DNA of 64,000 nucleotides. It comes from Winogradskyella ursingii (GTDB lineage Bacteria > Bacteroidota > Bacteroidia > Flavobacteriales > Flavobacteriaceae). Positions within the stretch are counted from its first letter, which is position 1; each line of letters begins with the position of its first letter. The notes under the pieces are model-generated. The model had not been told where the DNA came from. It saw nothing but the letters and a program-made list of their open reading frames with translations, and searched no databases. The position numbers and the translations under genes were made by a program. Location: positions 743,342-807,341 of the forward strand of contig NZ_JABFDH010000002.1 in NCBI RefSeq assembly GCF_013403975.1. The letters run 5' to 3'. This document shows positions 45,291 through 53,988 of the stretch, in pieces.

Positions 45291-46451
45291 TTACCCTCTA
45301 AACAAAAAGAAATCATCTTTCATATCCTCAATCTGAGCATCTCTGTTTGTAATGATGTAATCGATCGCCTTTGAAGTGAATTCATCTCCTTTTTTAGTAA
45401 GCGATACAATTTGATTTTCAATATCGATCATATTATTTTTTAGAGCCAAATCCAAAACACTTCTTGAACGAACCTTTTGCCAATTGATGTGTTCGTTGAG
45501 ATGCTTTACGTGACGTTCAGAAATTTCATCATGGTTTTTAAGATGAAGTAAAAAGGTTAATAATGAAACTTCCTTTCGTTGTTGTTTTTCGCGATACATT
45601 ACAGCAATAACACCTTTACTGGGCGCAAATAGATAAACCAATAGGAATACTAAACCAAGAACGGTTGTAATTGAGCCAGCAATTGAAGCATCCAGCCAAT
45701 GTGCTACCCAATATCCAAAAACGGCACTGAAAATCCCGAAACCAATAGACAATGCGAGCATTTTCTTTAAATCGGTTGTTAATAAATAGGCAGTTGCAGC
45801 AGGTGCAATCATTAATGCAACAACCAAAATTGCACCTACAGCATCAAACGCACCAACTGTAGTGACAGATGAAACGGACATTAAACCGTAGTGAATTATA
45901 GCTGGTGAAAACCCAAGCGAAGCCGCTAAACCTTTATCAAACGTGCTGACTTTTAATTCCTTGAAAAAAGCGATTAATAGTGATATTGTTATTAGAAGTA
46001 TCATGCCAATAATCCAAAGCGATTTTGGCCCAACATCTGTTCCACCAATTATTAGCCTATCAAATGGAGCAAAAGCTAATTCTCCCAACAAAACAGCATC
46101 CACATCCAAATGCACATCATTGGCGTTTTTGGCAATCATTATTACACCAATACTGAACAAAGCTGGGAACACTAAACCTATCGCTGTATCTTCTTTTACC
46201 AAGCCTGTTTTCTGAATGTATTCTACTAGAACAACCGTAATAATTCCTGTAAATGCGGCTAAAAGAATTAATAACGGTGAATTTAAATCGTGCGTAATAA
46301 AGAAACCAATCACAATGCCTGGTAAAATGGAATGGCTAATCGCATCACTAATCATCGCCATTTTTCGGAGTACCAAAAATGTTCCAGGAATAGCACATGC
46401 AACTGCTACCAAACTTGCAATCAACTGTATTTCTATCTGTGCGCTACTCAT
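45291..46451 (-). CDS. Metal ABC transporter permease (Mn/Zn/Fe type) with C-terminal winged-helix-like extension
   Basis: I prefer the ATG at 46451 (MSSAQIEIQLIA) over 46493 because it overlaps the upstream gene by only 8 bp (ATGAGTAG). About 386 residues: an ABC-3 family permease of 8-9 helices (AISHSILPGIVIGF, DAVGAILVVALMIAPAATAY) and a hydrophilic tail from about residue 290. The tail reads HLKNHDEISERHVKHLNEHI...VLDLALKNNMIDIENQIVSLTKKGDEFTSKAID, which looks like a DtxR-type winged helix. Second permease of the operon; inner membrane. Confidence 0.88.
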   Translation of the reverse strand: MSSAQIEIQLIASLVAVACAIPGTFLVLRKMAMISDAISHSILPGIVIGFFITHDLNSPLLILLAAFTGIITVVLVEYIQKTGLVKEDTAIGLVFPALFSIGVIMIAKNANDVHLDVDAVLLGELAFAPFDRLIIGGTDVGPKSLWIIGMILLITISLLIAFFKELKVSTFDKGLAASLGFSPAIIHYGLMSVSSVTTVGAFDAVGAILVVALMIAPAATAYLLTTDLKKMLALSIGFGIFSAVFGYWVAHWLDASIAGSITTVLGLVFLLVYLFAPSKGVIAVMYREKQQRKEVSLLTFLLHLKNHDEISERHVKHLNEHINWQKVRSRSVLDLALKNNMIDIENQIVSLTKKGDEFTSKAIDYIITNRDAQIEDMKDDFFLFRG

Positions 46452-47598
46452 CTTCGGTGGATTGTTTTGTGTATAAATTTGAAGCAGTTTCAAATCCTCT
46501 TTCAGTTAAGCTCCACATATTTCCATCGATTTTCACATAGTCCTTATCAACTAATTTCTGAAGTGTAGAACGTGTATAACCTTGAAAATTATTCAACAGT
46601 TTGATAGCATGAGGATGTGAAATATCTTCGTGTGTTTCGGCAATATTGTACATAAACGCCAAGGTCTTGTGTAATTCTAAATCACGTCTATTTTTAATAA
46701 ATCGAATTTGTTTAAAAAGCAATCCACGACTAGGTGAAAATATAAACGAGAACGCAACAAAAACACTTGCAACCAAAACGATTACAGGTCCAGTGGACAA
46801 ATTATTCTGGCTCGCACTAATAGCGGTACCAAATACTCCAGAAAACGCTCCAAAAATAGCAGCCAAAAGTACCATGACCGAAAGACTATTAGTCCATTGT
46901 CTGGCTGCAGCAGCTGGTGCCAAAAGCATAGCGCTCATTAAAACCACACCTACCGTTTGAAGCCCTAAAACAATAGCTAAAACTATAAAACTGGTAATTA
47001 GGATATCAATGGTCTTGGTATTGAAACCAAGAGTTTTGGTATAATCTGCATCGAACAATAAAATCTTGAATTCCTTCCAAAAGGTGAGCATTACCAATAA
47101 ACAAATTCCGGTAACGATTGCCATAGTCCAAACATCACTTTCAACTAATGTTGCTGCTTGCCCAAAAAGATATTTATCCAATCCTGCTTGATTGGCATTA
47201 GGCTGTTTTTGTATAAATGTGAGCAACAACATTCCAAATCCAAAAAATAAAGAGAGAATTAATCCCAAAGCCGTATCAGATTTGAGATGTGTTTTAGTCA
47301 CAATACCTCGGATCCAAAAGGTGCCGATCAATCCACTGACTAATGCTCCAAGTAATAAAGTGTTGGTGTCTTTTGCTCCAGTGATTAAAAAGGCGATGGC
47401 AATGCCTGGCAATGCTGCATGGGAAATAGCGTCACCCAAAAGACTTTGTTTTCTTAGTACCGCAAAACTCCCAAGCATTCCAGTTACTGCACCAAGGATT
47501 GCAGTACCAAGTGTGATGGTTCTTAGCGTGTAGTCTGTAAAGACGAGTTCTATGTATTCTTTTATATCCACAAATTCCTGCGAAAGCAGGAATCTCAT
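46444..47598 (-). CDS. Metal ABC transporter permease (first of pair) with C-terminal winged-helix-like extension
   Basis: 384 residues: ABC-3 family permease core (LRKQSLLGDAISHAALPGIA, GVVLMSAMLLAPAAAARQW) and a cytoplasmic tail after about residue 300. The tail resembles a winged helix: HEDISHPHAIKLL, GYTRSTLQKLVDKDYVKIDGNMWSLTERGFETA. It forms the membrane channel with the next permease and the ATPase. The first residues (MRFLLSQEF) are encoded by a palindromic repeat at 47574-47593; a GTG for Val10 just downstream is a possible alternative start. About 65 bp separate it from the ATPase gene. Confidence 0.88.
   Translation of the reverse strand: MRFLLSQEFVDIKEYIELVFTDYTLRTITLGTAILGAVTGMLGSFAVLRKQSLLGDAISHAALPGIAIAFLITGAKDTNTLLLGALVSGLIGTFWIRGIVTKTHLKSDTALGLILSLFFGFGMLLLTFIQKQPNANQAGLDKYLFGQAATLVESDVWTMAIVTGICLLVMLTFWKEFKILLFDADYTKTLGFNTKTIDILITSFIVLAIVLGLQTVGVVLMSAMLLAPAAAARQWTNSLSVMVLLAAIFGAFSGVFGTAISASQNNLSTGPVIVLVASVFVAFSFIFSPSRGLLFKQIRFIKNRRDLELHKTLAFMYNIAETHEDISHPHAIKLLNNFQGYTRSTLQKLVDKDYVKIDGNMWSLTERGFETASNLYTKQSTEDE
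47574..47593. repeat. REP-like palindrome overlapping the start of the first permease gene
   Basis: ATTCCTGC-GAAA-GCAGGAAT, a perfect 8-bp stem. It lies in the first codons of the permease gene that starts at 47598. Confidence 0.7.
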
Positions 47599-47637
47599 CC
47601 TACTTTTTCAAATTTTATTTTAGTTTCAATTCATCAG

Positions 47638-47657
47638 ATTCCTGCCTTTGCAGGAAT
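47638..47657. repeat. Second REP-like palindrome between ATPase and permease genes
   Basis: ATTCCTGC-CTTT-GCAGGAAT, with the same arms as the copy at 47574 and 44 bp of sequence between the two. The pair could fold as a REPIN-like double hairpin. Confidence 0.7.
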
Positions 47658-47662
47658 GTCAA

Positions 47663-48400
47663 TTACTCTTGTATGCTTACCTTATAATTAATCCCGTAAG
47701 TCTTTGTTAAATTATCATCATTAAAAATATCCTTAACTGGACCTGTGGCGATTTTCTTGACATTTAAAAATGTTACCCAATCAAAATATTCTGGAACGGT
47801 CTGTAAATCGTGATGAACAACAATAACCGTTTTCCCTGCTTTTCGTAATGCCTTTAAAATATTGATGATTGCAATTTCAGTTGAAGCATCCACACCCTGA
47901 AACGGCTCATCCATAAAATAAATGGATGCATTTTGCACCAAGGCTCTTGCCAAAAATATACGCTGTTGCTGACCTCCGGAAAGCTGACTAATTTGCCGTC
48001 CTTTAAAAGCCAACATCCCGACTTTTTCCAAAGCTTCTAATGCTGCTTTTTTTTCTTTTTGTCCTGGTCTCTTTATCCAACCTAAACTGCCGTAGGTTCC
48101 CATCATCACAACATCTAATGCAGTTGTTGGAAAATCCCAATCTACACTTCCTTTTTGGGGAACGTAAGCGACTAATTGTCTTTGCTTTTCATAAGGTTTT
48201 CCGTATATAGAAACGCTTCCCGCAATGGGTTTTAAAATGCCCAAAATGGCTTTTATAAGTGTGGATTTCCCTGCTCCGTTTGGGCCCACAATGGCCATGA
48301 GAACTCCTTCTGGGATTTCTAGATCGATGTCCCAAAGTACCGGTTTGTAGTTGTATGCTACGGTTAGGTCGTCTACTTTAACGGCTATTGTGTTTTCCAT
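47663..48400 (-). CDS. Metal ABC transporter ATP-binding protein (Mn/Zn/Fe)
   Basis: 245 residues with Walker [10 protein letters not shown], signature LSGGQQQR, Walker B IYFMDEP and the H-loop in VVHHDLQTV. It matches the MntA/ZnuC-type ATPase of cluster 9 metal importers. Operon order, in the direction of transcription: regulator, outer-membrane protein, binding lipoprotein, this ATPase, two permeases. Spacers on both sides contain REP-like palindromes that may shape mRNA stability between the genes. Cytoplasmic. Confidence 0.94.
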   Translation of the reverse strand: MENTIAVKVDDLTVAYNYKPVLWDIDLEIPEGVLMAIVGPNGAGKSTLIKAILGILKPIAGSVSIYGKPYEKQRQLVAYVPQKGSVDWDFPTTALDVVMMGTYGSLGWIKRPGQKEKKAALEALEKVGMLAFKGRQISQLSGGQQQRIFLARALVQNASIYFMDEPFQGVDASTEIAIINILKALRKAGKTVIVVHHDLQTVPEYFDWVTFLNVKKIATGPVKDIFNDDNLTKTYGINYKVSIQE

Positions 48401-48444
48401 ATTTTTTGTCTTTTCGCGCTCAATTTGGAGTCTATTTTGATGAG

Positions 48445-48465
48445 ATCCTGAATCAAGTTCAGGAT
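48445..48465. repeat. REP-like palindrome between binding-protein and ATPase genes
   Basis: ATCCTGAA-TCAAG-TTCAGGAT, flanked by TGAG and GACA, related in layout to the palindromes at 47.6 kb. Confidence 0.6.
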
Positions 48466-48476
48466 GACAGTTAGTG

Positions 48477-49388
48477 TCATTTTAAAGCATCAACAATCGT
48501 TTTCACATTATACTCGAACATGCCGATATAGGTGCCTTCAACTGTTCCGGTATTTCCGAGTGCATCAGAATAAAGAGTGCCACCAATTTCCACATCGTGT
48601 CCTTTGGACTTCACTGCGGCTTGCAACGCTTCAATAGTACGTCTTGGTACTGAACTTTCAACAAAAATGGCTTTAATATTATTTTCAATAATAAATGCTG
48701 CTATTCTTTGTACGTCCTGTACTCCTGCTTCTGTGGCCGTCGATAAACCTTGAAGACCAACGACTTCAAACCCGTATGATTTCCCAAAATAGTTAAATGC
48801 GTCATGGGCAGTTACCAATATGCGTTTGTCCTTTGGTAAGGTCTCTATTATAGATGTTATATTTTGTTGAAGATTGTCCAGTTTTTTTAAATAGTCATTC
48901 TTGTTTGTTTCAAATTTTGAAGCGTTCTCAGGATTTTTTTCAGATAGAACTGCAGTGACTTTTTCAGCAAATTGTTTGAAATATTCAATATTGAACCACA
49001 CATGTGGATCGTAATTGGATGCGAAATAATCTGAGCCTATCAAGGTGTTTTTGTCCAATACTTCGCCCAAAGCAATTGGTGTTTTGGTTTGGCTTCCCAT
49101 TTTTTCGAAGACTTCAACCAATTTTCCTTCAAGGTGCAATCCGTTGTAAAAAATAATGTCTGCATTGACGAGTTTTGTCACGTCGCCTTCGCTGGCTTTA
49201 TATAGGTGCGGATCGACTCCACTTCCCATTAATCCTTCGACATTTATGTGATCTCCTCCAATATTTTCAACCAAATCGGTAATCATGGTTGTTGTTGTAA
49301 CTACATTTAGTTTTCCGTTTGACTCTTTTTCATTTTTACAGCTAAATAACAGGGTTGCGATTAAAAGTGTGAGTATTTGTTTTTTCAT
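48477..49388 (-). CDS. Metal ABC transporter substrate-binding lipoprotein (Mn/Zn type)
   Basis: I start at 49388 ([17 protein letters not shown]), since that places the lipobox LLFSC at a normal distance from the N-terminus; an upstream ATG at 49403 adds five residues. About 303 residues of the cluster A-I solute-binding family. Metal ligand candidates are His in [10 protein letters not shown], His in DPHVWFNIE, His in [11 protein letters not shown] and Glu/Asp in the C-terminal [13 protein letters not shown]. Lipid-anchored, periplasmic side of the inner membrane. Its start overlaps the preceding gene by about 47 bp. Confidence 0.92.
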   Translation of the reverse strand: MKKQILTLLIATLLFSCKNEKESNGKLNVVTTTTMITDLVENIGGDHINVEGLMGSGVDPHLYKASEGDVTKLVNADIIFYNGLHLEGKLVEVFEKMGSQTKTPIALGEVLDKNTLIGSDYFASNYDPHVWFNIEYFKQFAEKVTAVLSEKNPENASKFETNKNDYLKKLDNLQQNITSIIETLPKDKRILVTAHDAFNYFGKSYGFEVVGLQGLSTATEAGVQDVQRIAAFIIENNIKAIFVESSVPRRTIEALQAAVKSKGHDVEIGGTLYSDALGNTGTVEGTYIGMFEYNVKTIVDALK

Positions 49389-50211
49389 TATTAATAGTTT
49401 CAATTATTGTTTGATTCGATTTCACTCTATAACTCAATCCTGCACCAATCAAAATATCTTGTCCTTCTGTAAAACTCGTACCGAAATATGTGTCTAATTG
49501 TAAATCATCACAAACCAAATAGGTAAATCCTGCATCCCAAAAGTGGTTGGCAGAACTGTCTTCCGGTAAATCTCCATAAACTTCGGCATACATTCCCCAT
49601 CTATCCGTAAAACTGTAGCCGTAAGCGAGCGTGTAAATTGCAGCAGTTTCGGGCGAATCATTTCCCCATTCTGCACCAATGTTATATCCGATACTTGAAT
49701 TTTCACTCAAGGTATGTGCAAAGGAAAATCTGAAATCTACACCTGTTGTTTCTGGTCTATAATCTTCTGAAGCGCTAAATATTGGAAATACATGACCAAT
49801 CACAGCGATTTCTGGCATAGCTCCGTTTTCTTCGGCAATGTCTATTTTTACTCCTAAAAGAAGAGGTGATAATCCGCTTGTGACATTGTCCAATTTATTC
49901 CCATTTACTTTTGTGACACCTTCTACAAAATCCCAGCCTAATCGTAATTCAAGATTATCTAAGATTCCGTACCTAATAAGCATAGTGTTATAGGTGTAGT
50001 TTTCGGATTTAATATTGTTTGCTTCAAACGATTCGTATAATCCACCTGTTTCAAACTGTAAAACGTTTTTGCCAACTGTAGATGAGGCTTCCGTTGCATC
50101 TGGTCTGTCCGTGACCAATGGGTCTGAGATTTCGTTTTCTTGTGAAAATGAGCATAACGTGAAAGTCAGGAATGCCAGAATTAGAATAGGTAAATTTTTA
50201 GTTGATTGCAT
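49342..50211 (-). CDS. Outer-membrane beta-barrel transporter-like protein in the metal operon
   Basis: About 289 residues (start at 50211 or 50217) with a signal peptide (ends TLCSFSQEN). The mature part begins DPLVTDRPDATEASSTVG and is made of alternating beta-strands ending GLSYRVK, resembling the phenol-degradation MetA-like outer-membrane family. It lies between the DtxR-family regulator and the metal-binding lipoprotein, overlapping the first by 14-20 bp and the second by about 47 bp, so it should be made with them. A role as the outer-membrane pore for the metal is a plausible inference. Tail residues after YRVK come from the overlap. Confidence 0.75.
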   Translation of the reverse strand: MQSTKNLPILILAFLTFTLCSFSQENEISDPLVTDRPDATEASSTVGKNVLQFETGGLYESFEANNIKSENYTYNTMLIRYGILDNLELRLGWDFVEGVTKVNGNKLDNVTSGLSPLLLGVKIDIAEENGAMPEIAVIGHVFPIFSASEDYRPETTGVDFRFSFAHTLSENSSIGYNIGAEWGNDSPETAAIYTLAYGYSFTDRWGMYAEVYGDLPEDSSANHFWDAGFTYLVCDDLQLDTYFGTSFTEGQDILIGAGLSYRVKSNQTIIETINNEKTNTHTFNRNPVI

Positions 50212-50857
50212 TGACATAAATTAAGTTTGAAAAATCTTCGTTTAATAATATTGTATTGTTCTGTACAGATAGTTCGGTCATTTTGTTTTTTTGAAACTGC
50301 TTAGAAACTGTTATTTCGTTACCGTATTTTAATTTTTGATTGGCACAAAACTCAAAAAATTCTTTATCGTCACTTGTCAAGCGAGAAATGATATAATTTT
50401 TTCCAGCTTCAGCTTCAGAAAGAGGTATAGAGGTGTCCGTTGTGGTGATTTCTCCATGTTCATTTGGGATAGGGTCACCGTGAGGATCGAATTTTGGGTG
50501 ACCTAAAAAGGCGCTTATTTTTTCAGCCAACAAATCTGAGGTTTGGTGTTCTAACAGTTCAGCCTCTTTGTGGATATCGTGTAGGGACATATCAAACATT
50601 TTGAATAGAAAAGCTTCCCACAAACGGTGTTTTCTAATCACGTTTAGAGCCATTTTTTTACCTGCATCAGTAAGCTGTAATTCTTGGTATTTTTCGTAAT
50701 CCAATAAATTCTTAGCAGCTAATTTTTTTGCCATATCTGTCGCGGCAGCACTGGATATGCCTAACTTTTTGGCAATATTGCCAGGTTTGGTATTATGCGC
50801 GTCGTGCGAATTATTATTGTAAATGGCTTTTACAAAGTTTTCTATGGCAATTGACAT
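50198..50857 (-). CDS. mntR: DtxR/MntR family metal-dependent transcriptional repressor
   Basis: 219 residues: N-terminal winged helix (KPGNIAKKLGISSAAATDMAKKLAAKNLLDY), helical metal-binding/dimerisation domain (HRLWEAFLFKMFDMSLHDIHKEAELLEHQTSDLL, with His/Glu/Asp ligands), and a C-terminal FeoA/SH3-like domain ending DEDFSNLIYVN-like. It represses metal uptake when Mn2+ or Fe2+ is plentiful. First gene of the metal ABC operon. A perfect inverted repeat over the predicted transcription start (50875-50898) is the obvious operator, implying autorepression of the whole operon. Mn versus Fe specificity is not settled. Confidence 0.93.
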   Translation of the reverse strand: MSIAIENFVKAIYNNNSHDAHNTKPGNIAKKLGISSAAATDMAKKLAAKNLLDYEKYQELQLTDAGKKMALNVIRKHRLWEAFLFKMFDMSLHDIHKEAELLEHQTSDLLAEKISAFLGHPKFDPHGDPIPNEHGEITTTDTSIPLSEAEAGKNYIISRLTSDDKEFFEFCANQKLKYGNEITVSKQFQKNKMTELSVQNNTILLNEDFSNLIYVNAIN

Positions 50858-50874
50858 TTCTATCTACTTTAATT

Positions 50875-50898
50875 AATATTTAAGCTTACTTAAATATT
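50875..50898. promoter_or_regulatory. Predicted operator of the DtxR/MntR-family repressor
   Basis: Perfect 10-bp arms AATATTTAAG and CTTAAATATT separated by CTTA. It lies 18 bp upstream of the repressor start and overlaps the predicted transcription start, a typical position for repression. Confidence 0.7.
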
Positions 50899-50901
50899 TT
50901 T

Positions 50902-50909
50902 CAAATGTA
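50902..50909 (-). promoter_or_regulatory. Predicted -7 box of the metal-uptake operon
   Basis: TACATTTG on the minus strand matches TAnnTTTG; the operator palindrome begins three bases downstream of it. Confidence 0.6.
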
Positions 50910-50976
50910 ACTAAAATATTTTATAAAATTGTCACATGGTTCAATATTTACAGTCTTTAAGGTATATATTTATAAT

Positions 50977-51411
50977 ATGAAGAAATTTATCTTTTTATCA
51001 TCATTCTGTATCATATGTTGTTTTAACACTTTGGTTTCACAAACCCGAATCCATAACGACTCACTGCATATCAGTAAACTAATAAAATTACAACAAATGG
51101 TTGATTTTGCGGATATTAGCGTAAAATTTAATAAAATGTTAGTTGATTCAAGATGTCCTAAAAACGTAATGTGTAATAGGGCTGGTGAAGCTATTGTTGA
51201 GGTTTTAATCTATAGAAAAGGAAAATTTTTCAAGAAGAGAAAATTGACCATTGATGCTAGTGGAGTAGTGATAGATGCCAATAATTTGGTTTATGCCGTT
51301 GAAGATTATAAGATTTACGGATCTAACTTAACACCTTATCCTGATACTAGAATTGAAACTAAAGATGAAGATTATCGACTACAAATTGTGGTTCAGCCTA
51401 AGAGTTTATAG
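50977..51411 (+). CDS. Hypothetical secreted protein
   Basis: The ATG at 50977 (MKKFIFLSSFCIICC) gives a clear signal peptide ending LVSQ, so I reject the longer in-frame start at 50929, whose leader lacks one and lies in the promoter region. About 144 residues. It contains a paired-cysteine segment SRCPKNVMCNRAGEAIVEV, similar to small periplasmic proteins of flavobacteria, and no domain I recognise. It is divergent from the mntR operon and converges on the FeoB-associated gene. Function unknown. Confidence 0.65.
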   Translation: MKKFIFLSSFCIICCFNTLVSQTRIHNDSLHISKLIKLQQMVDFADISVKFNKMLVDSRCPKNVMCNRAGEAIVEVLIYRKGKFFKKRKLTIDASGVVIDANNLVYAVEDYKIYGSNLTPYPDTRIETKDEDYRLQIVVQPKSL

Positions 51412-51433
51412 TATCAGCTTTTTTTGAGAATGT

Positions 51434-51571
51434 TTAGTGACAACCACAATCATCAGTTCCGCAGCCATTAGCGGATTTCTTTTTTGGTGACCAAATATAT
51501 TTTTTGATTAGGAATGCGAATGCCAATCCTAATGCTAAAAAGACTAATATGTTTTGGATAATGATATTCAT
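51434..51571 (-). CDS. FeoB-associated Cys-rich membrane protein
   Basis: 45 residues from the ATG at 51571, two bases after the feoB stop: one transmembrane helix (IQNILVFLALGLAFAFLIKKY) and a short Cys tail (NGCGTDDCGCH). This architecture is the FeoB-associated Cys-rich family found after feoB in many bacteria. The longer frame (start at 51658) runs into feoB and would place an unlikely leader ahead of the helix. It probably helps Fe2+ uptake or electron/metal handling at the FeoB pore; its role is not established. Confidence 0.85.
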   Translation of the reverse strand: MNIIIQNILVFLALGLAFAFLIKKYIWSPKKKSANGCGTDDCGCH

Positions 51572-51573
51572 AA

Positions 51574-53673
51574 TTACTTCAAAATTTGAAAAGCGGCCAA
51601 TGCTACAATATAAGCAAAAGCACTCATAATTACTAATTGATACATAGGCCATTTCCATGAGTTGGTTTCACGTTTTACAATGGCTAATGTACTCATGCAC
51701 TGCATCGCAAAAGCGTAAAATAGCAACAGTGAAATTCCCGATGCAAAATTAAATAACGGTCCGCCCAAAATTGGGTTGACTTCGCCTGCCATTCTGTTTT
51801 TAATGGTTTCTTCTTCATCGCTTCCTACACTGTATATAGTGGCCAAAGTACCTACAAAAACTTCACGTGCAGCAAAAGAGCTAACGATTGCAATACCGAT
51901 TTTCCAGTCATAGCCCAATGGCCTGATTGCTGGTTCTATGGCTCTTCCTGTTATGCCAATGAATGAATGTTCTAATTTATATGATGCAATTTTTTGTTGC
52001 AGATCATCTTCACTCAGGTCCTGATTTGCATATTGTTCTGTTACAATTTCCTCGGCATTGTTGAATTTTTCACCAGGTCCATAAGATGCCAAAAACCATA
52101 AAATTATTGAGATTGCCAAAATAATTTTACCCGCACCAAAGATGAATGATTTAGTTTTTTCTAAAACTGTCAATGCCACATTTTTAAACAATGGTAACTT
52201 ATAGTTTGGCATTTCTACAACAAAAAACGTTCGACTTTTTATTTTCAGAATTTTATTTAGAATCCAAGCAGAAACTATTGCTGCACCAAAACCGATGAGG
52301 TAAAGTAGCATCAATGTCAACGCCTGATAGCTCAAACCGAAAAAACGACCTTCTGGTATAACTAATGCAATGATGATGAGGTAAACAGGAAGTCTTGCAG
52401 AGCAGGTTGTGAAAGGAGTCACCAAAATAGTGATGAGTCTTTCCTTCCAACTTTCAATGTTACGTGTAGCCATAATGGCTGGAATAGCACAGGCTGTACC
52501 AGAAATTAAGGGAACAACGCTCTTTCCACTTAGACCAAAACGACGCATAATGCGGTCCATTAAAAACACCACACGGCTCATATAGCCGGTTTCTTCCAGA
52601 ATAGAAATGAATAAAAATAAGAATGCAATTTGCGGTATAAATATGACGATGCCTCCAAGTCCGGGAATAATACCTTCTGCAATAAGATTAGTAAAAGCAC
52701 CAGTTGGAAGTACACTTTTTGTCCATTCGCTTAACGATGCAAAAGCAGAATCTATAAAGTCCATTGGCACACTGGACCAATCGTAAATGGCTTGAAATAT
52801 GGTTAACAAAATAATTCCAAAAATCAAATAGCCCCAAACCTTATGGGTAAGGATTCTATCGAGTTTAATTCTTAAATCCTTTGCGGTGTTGAGATCAATA
52901 GTTTGCCCCTTTTTAAGGGTGTTATTAATAAACTGATACCGTTTAATCGTTTCTTTTTGTTGAAGTCTTTTTAAGTCGTTTTCAGATTTTGTTTTAAAGT
53001 TTGAAACGTCATTTATAGCCTTACGGTCTGTTTTTCCGAAATTAACATCTTGTGTTATAACCAACCAGAGCTTGTATAGTAATTGGTTGGGAAATGCTTT
53101 TCTTAAATTATTAAAATACTCTTCATCAATGGAAGAGGCATTTAAGCATGGGTTTGTTGATAGCTCTTTGTAGTTGGTAATAAGGTCTTTTAATCCAGCA
53201 ATACCCATTTTTTTTCGGGTACTTATAAGAGCGATTTTGGTTTCAAGCTGTTCTTCCAAATATGGAATATCTAACGAAATGCCTTTATAGTCCATTCGGT
53301 CAGACATATTAATAACCAGAATTGTTGGAATTTCTAAATCCTTAATCTGTGTAAATAGCAGTAAGTTTCTTTTTAAATTCTCAACATCACTAACAACAAC
53401 GGCAACATCAGGAAAATCTTTATCGTTCTTGTTGAGGAGTAATTCAATTACTACATTTTCGTCAAGCGAAGAAGCGTTGAGACTATAAGTACCAGGTAGA
53501 TCTATAATGTGTGCCCTCACGCCACGAGGCAGTTTGCAGATTCCTTCTTTTTTTTCAACCGTAATCCCTGGATAATTACCCACCTTTTGGTTAAGACCGG
53601 TCAGGGCATTAAAAACTGAGGTTTTACCTGTATTAGGGTTTCCTATTAAAGCAACATTAATCTGCTTACTCAT
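51574..53673 (-). CDS. feoB: Ferrous iron transport protein B
   Basis: 699 residues. The N-terminal G domain has G1 GNPNTGKTS, G3 DLPGTYSL and G4 NMSD, followed by a GDI-like helical region and a membrane domain with the two Gate motifs (EETGYMSRVVFLMDR and the AREVFVGTLATIYSVG block). It imports Fe2+ across the inner membrane with GTP hydrolysis. Its start overlaps the feoA stop by four bases (ATGA), so translation is coupled. The Cys-rich partner follows 2 bp later. Intact and of typical length. Confidence 0.97.
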   Translation of the reverse strand: MSKQINVALIGNPNTGKTSVFNALTGLNQKVGNYPGITVEKKEGICKLPRGVRAHIIDLPGTYSLNASSLDENVVIELLLNKNDKDFPDVAVVVSDVENLKRNLLLFTQIKDLEIPTILVINMSDRMDYKGISLDIPYLEEQLETKIALISTRKKMGIAGLKDLITNYKELSTNPCLNASSIDEEYFNNLRKAFPNQLLYKLWLVITQDVNFGKTDRKAINDVSNFKTKSENDLKRLQQKETIKRYQFINNTLKKGQTIDLNTAKDLRIKLDRILTHKVWGYLIFGIILLTIFQAIYDWSSVPMDFIDSAFASLSEWTKSVLPTGAFTNLIAEGIIPGLGGIVIFIPQIAFLFLFISILEETGYMSRVVFLMDRIMRRFGLSGKSVVPLISGTACAIPAIMATRNIESWKERLITILVTPFTTCSARLPVYLIIIALVIPEGRFFGLSYQALTLMLLYLIGFGAAIVSAWILNKILKIKSRTFFVVEMPNYKLPLFKNVALTVLEKTKSFIFGAGKIILAISIILWFLASYGPGEKFNNAEEIVTEQYANQDLSEDDLQQKIASYKLEHSFIGITGRAIEPAIRPLGYDWKIGIAIVSSFAAREVFVGTLATIYSVGSDEEETIKNRMAGEVNPILGGPLFNFASGISLLLFYAFAMQCMSTLAIVKRETNSWKWPMYQLVIMSAFAYIVALAAFQILK

Positions 53674-53891
53674 TCGGTTTCTATTTGGATATGAATTGCA
53701 GTTTCTTTTCTAATTGCCAAATGGGAACCGTTAATGTTTAGGTACATTGGATCTGCAAATGGAGCGACCTGTACCAATTCTACCAAATTACCTGGCAGGC
53801 AACCCATTTCTAATAATTTTAATGGAATGTGAACAGAAGAAACATCAATAATAACACCTCGTTGTCCTCGTTTTAGTTCGGCTAATGTCAA
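53670..53891 (-). CDS. feoA: Ferrous iron transport protein A
   Basis: 73 residues, a single SH3-like FeoA domain: MTLAELKRGQRGVI, LKLLEMGCLPGNLVELVQ, and a C-terminal LAIRKETAIHIQIE strand. It binds the cytoplasmic face of FeoB and is needed for transport. First gene of feoA-feoB-Cys-rich protein. A -7 box lies about 33 bp upstream. The FeoA domain is also found at the C-terminus of the DtxR-family repressor 3 kb away. Confidence 0.93.
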   Translation of the reverse strand: MTLAELKRGQRGVIIDVSSVHIPLKLLEMGCLPGNLVELVQVAPFADPMYLNINGSHLAIRKETAIHIQIETE

Positions 53892-53923
53892 GCTTATGCT
53901 TATTTAGATTAATTTTAAAGAAG

Positions 53924-53931
53924 CAAAAATA
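53924..53931 (-). promoter_or_regulatory. Predicted -7 box of the feoAB operon
   Basis: TATTTTTG on the minus strand. A short palindrome AAGC-TTAT-GCTT lies downstream at 53891-53902, too short to call an operator. Confidence 0.5.
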
Positions 53932-53988
53932 AGTGAAATATTTTAGTGTAAAAAGAATGGCTTTAACTATTTGGAAGTCTTTAACATT

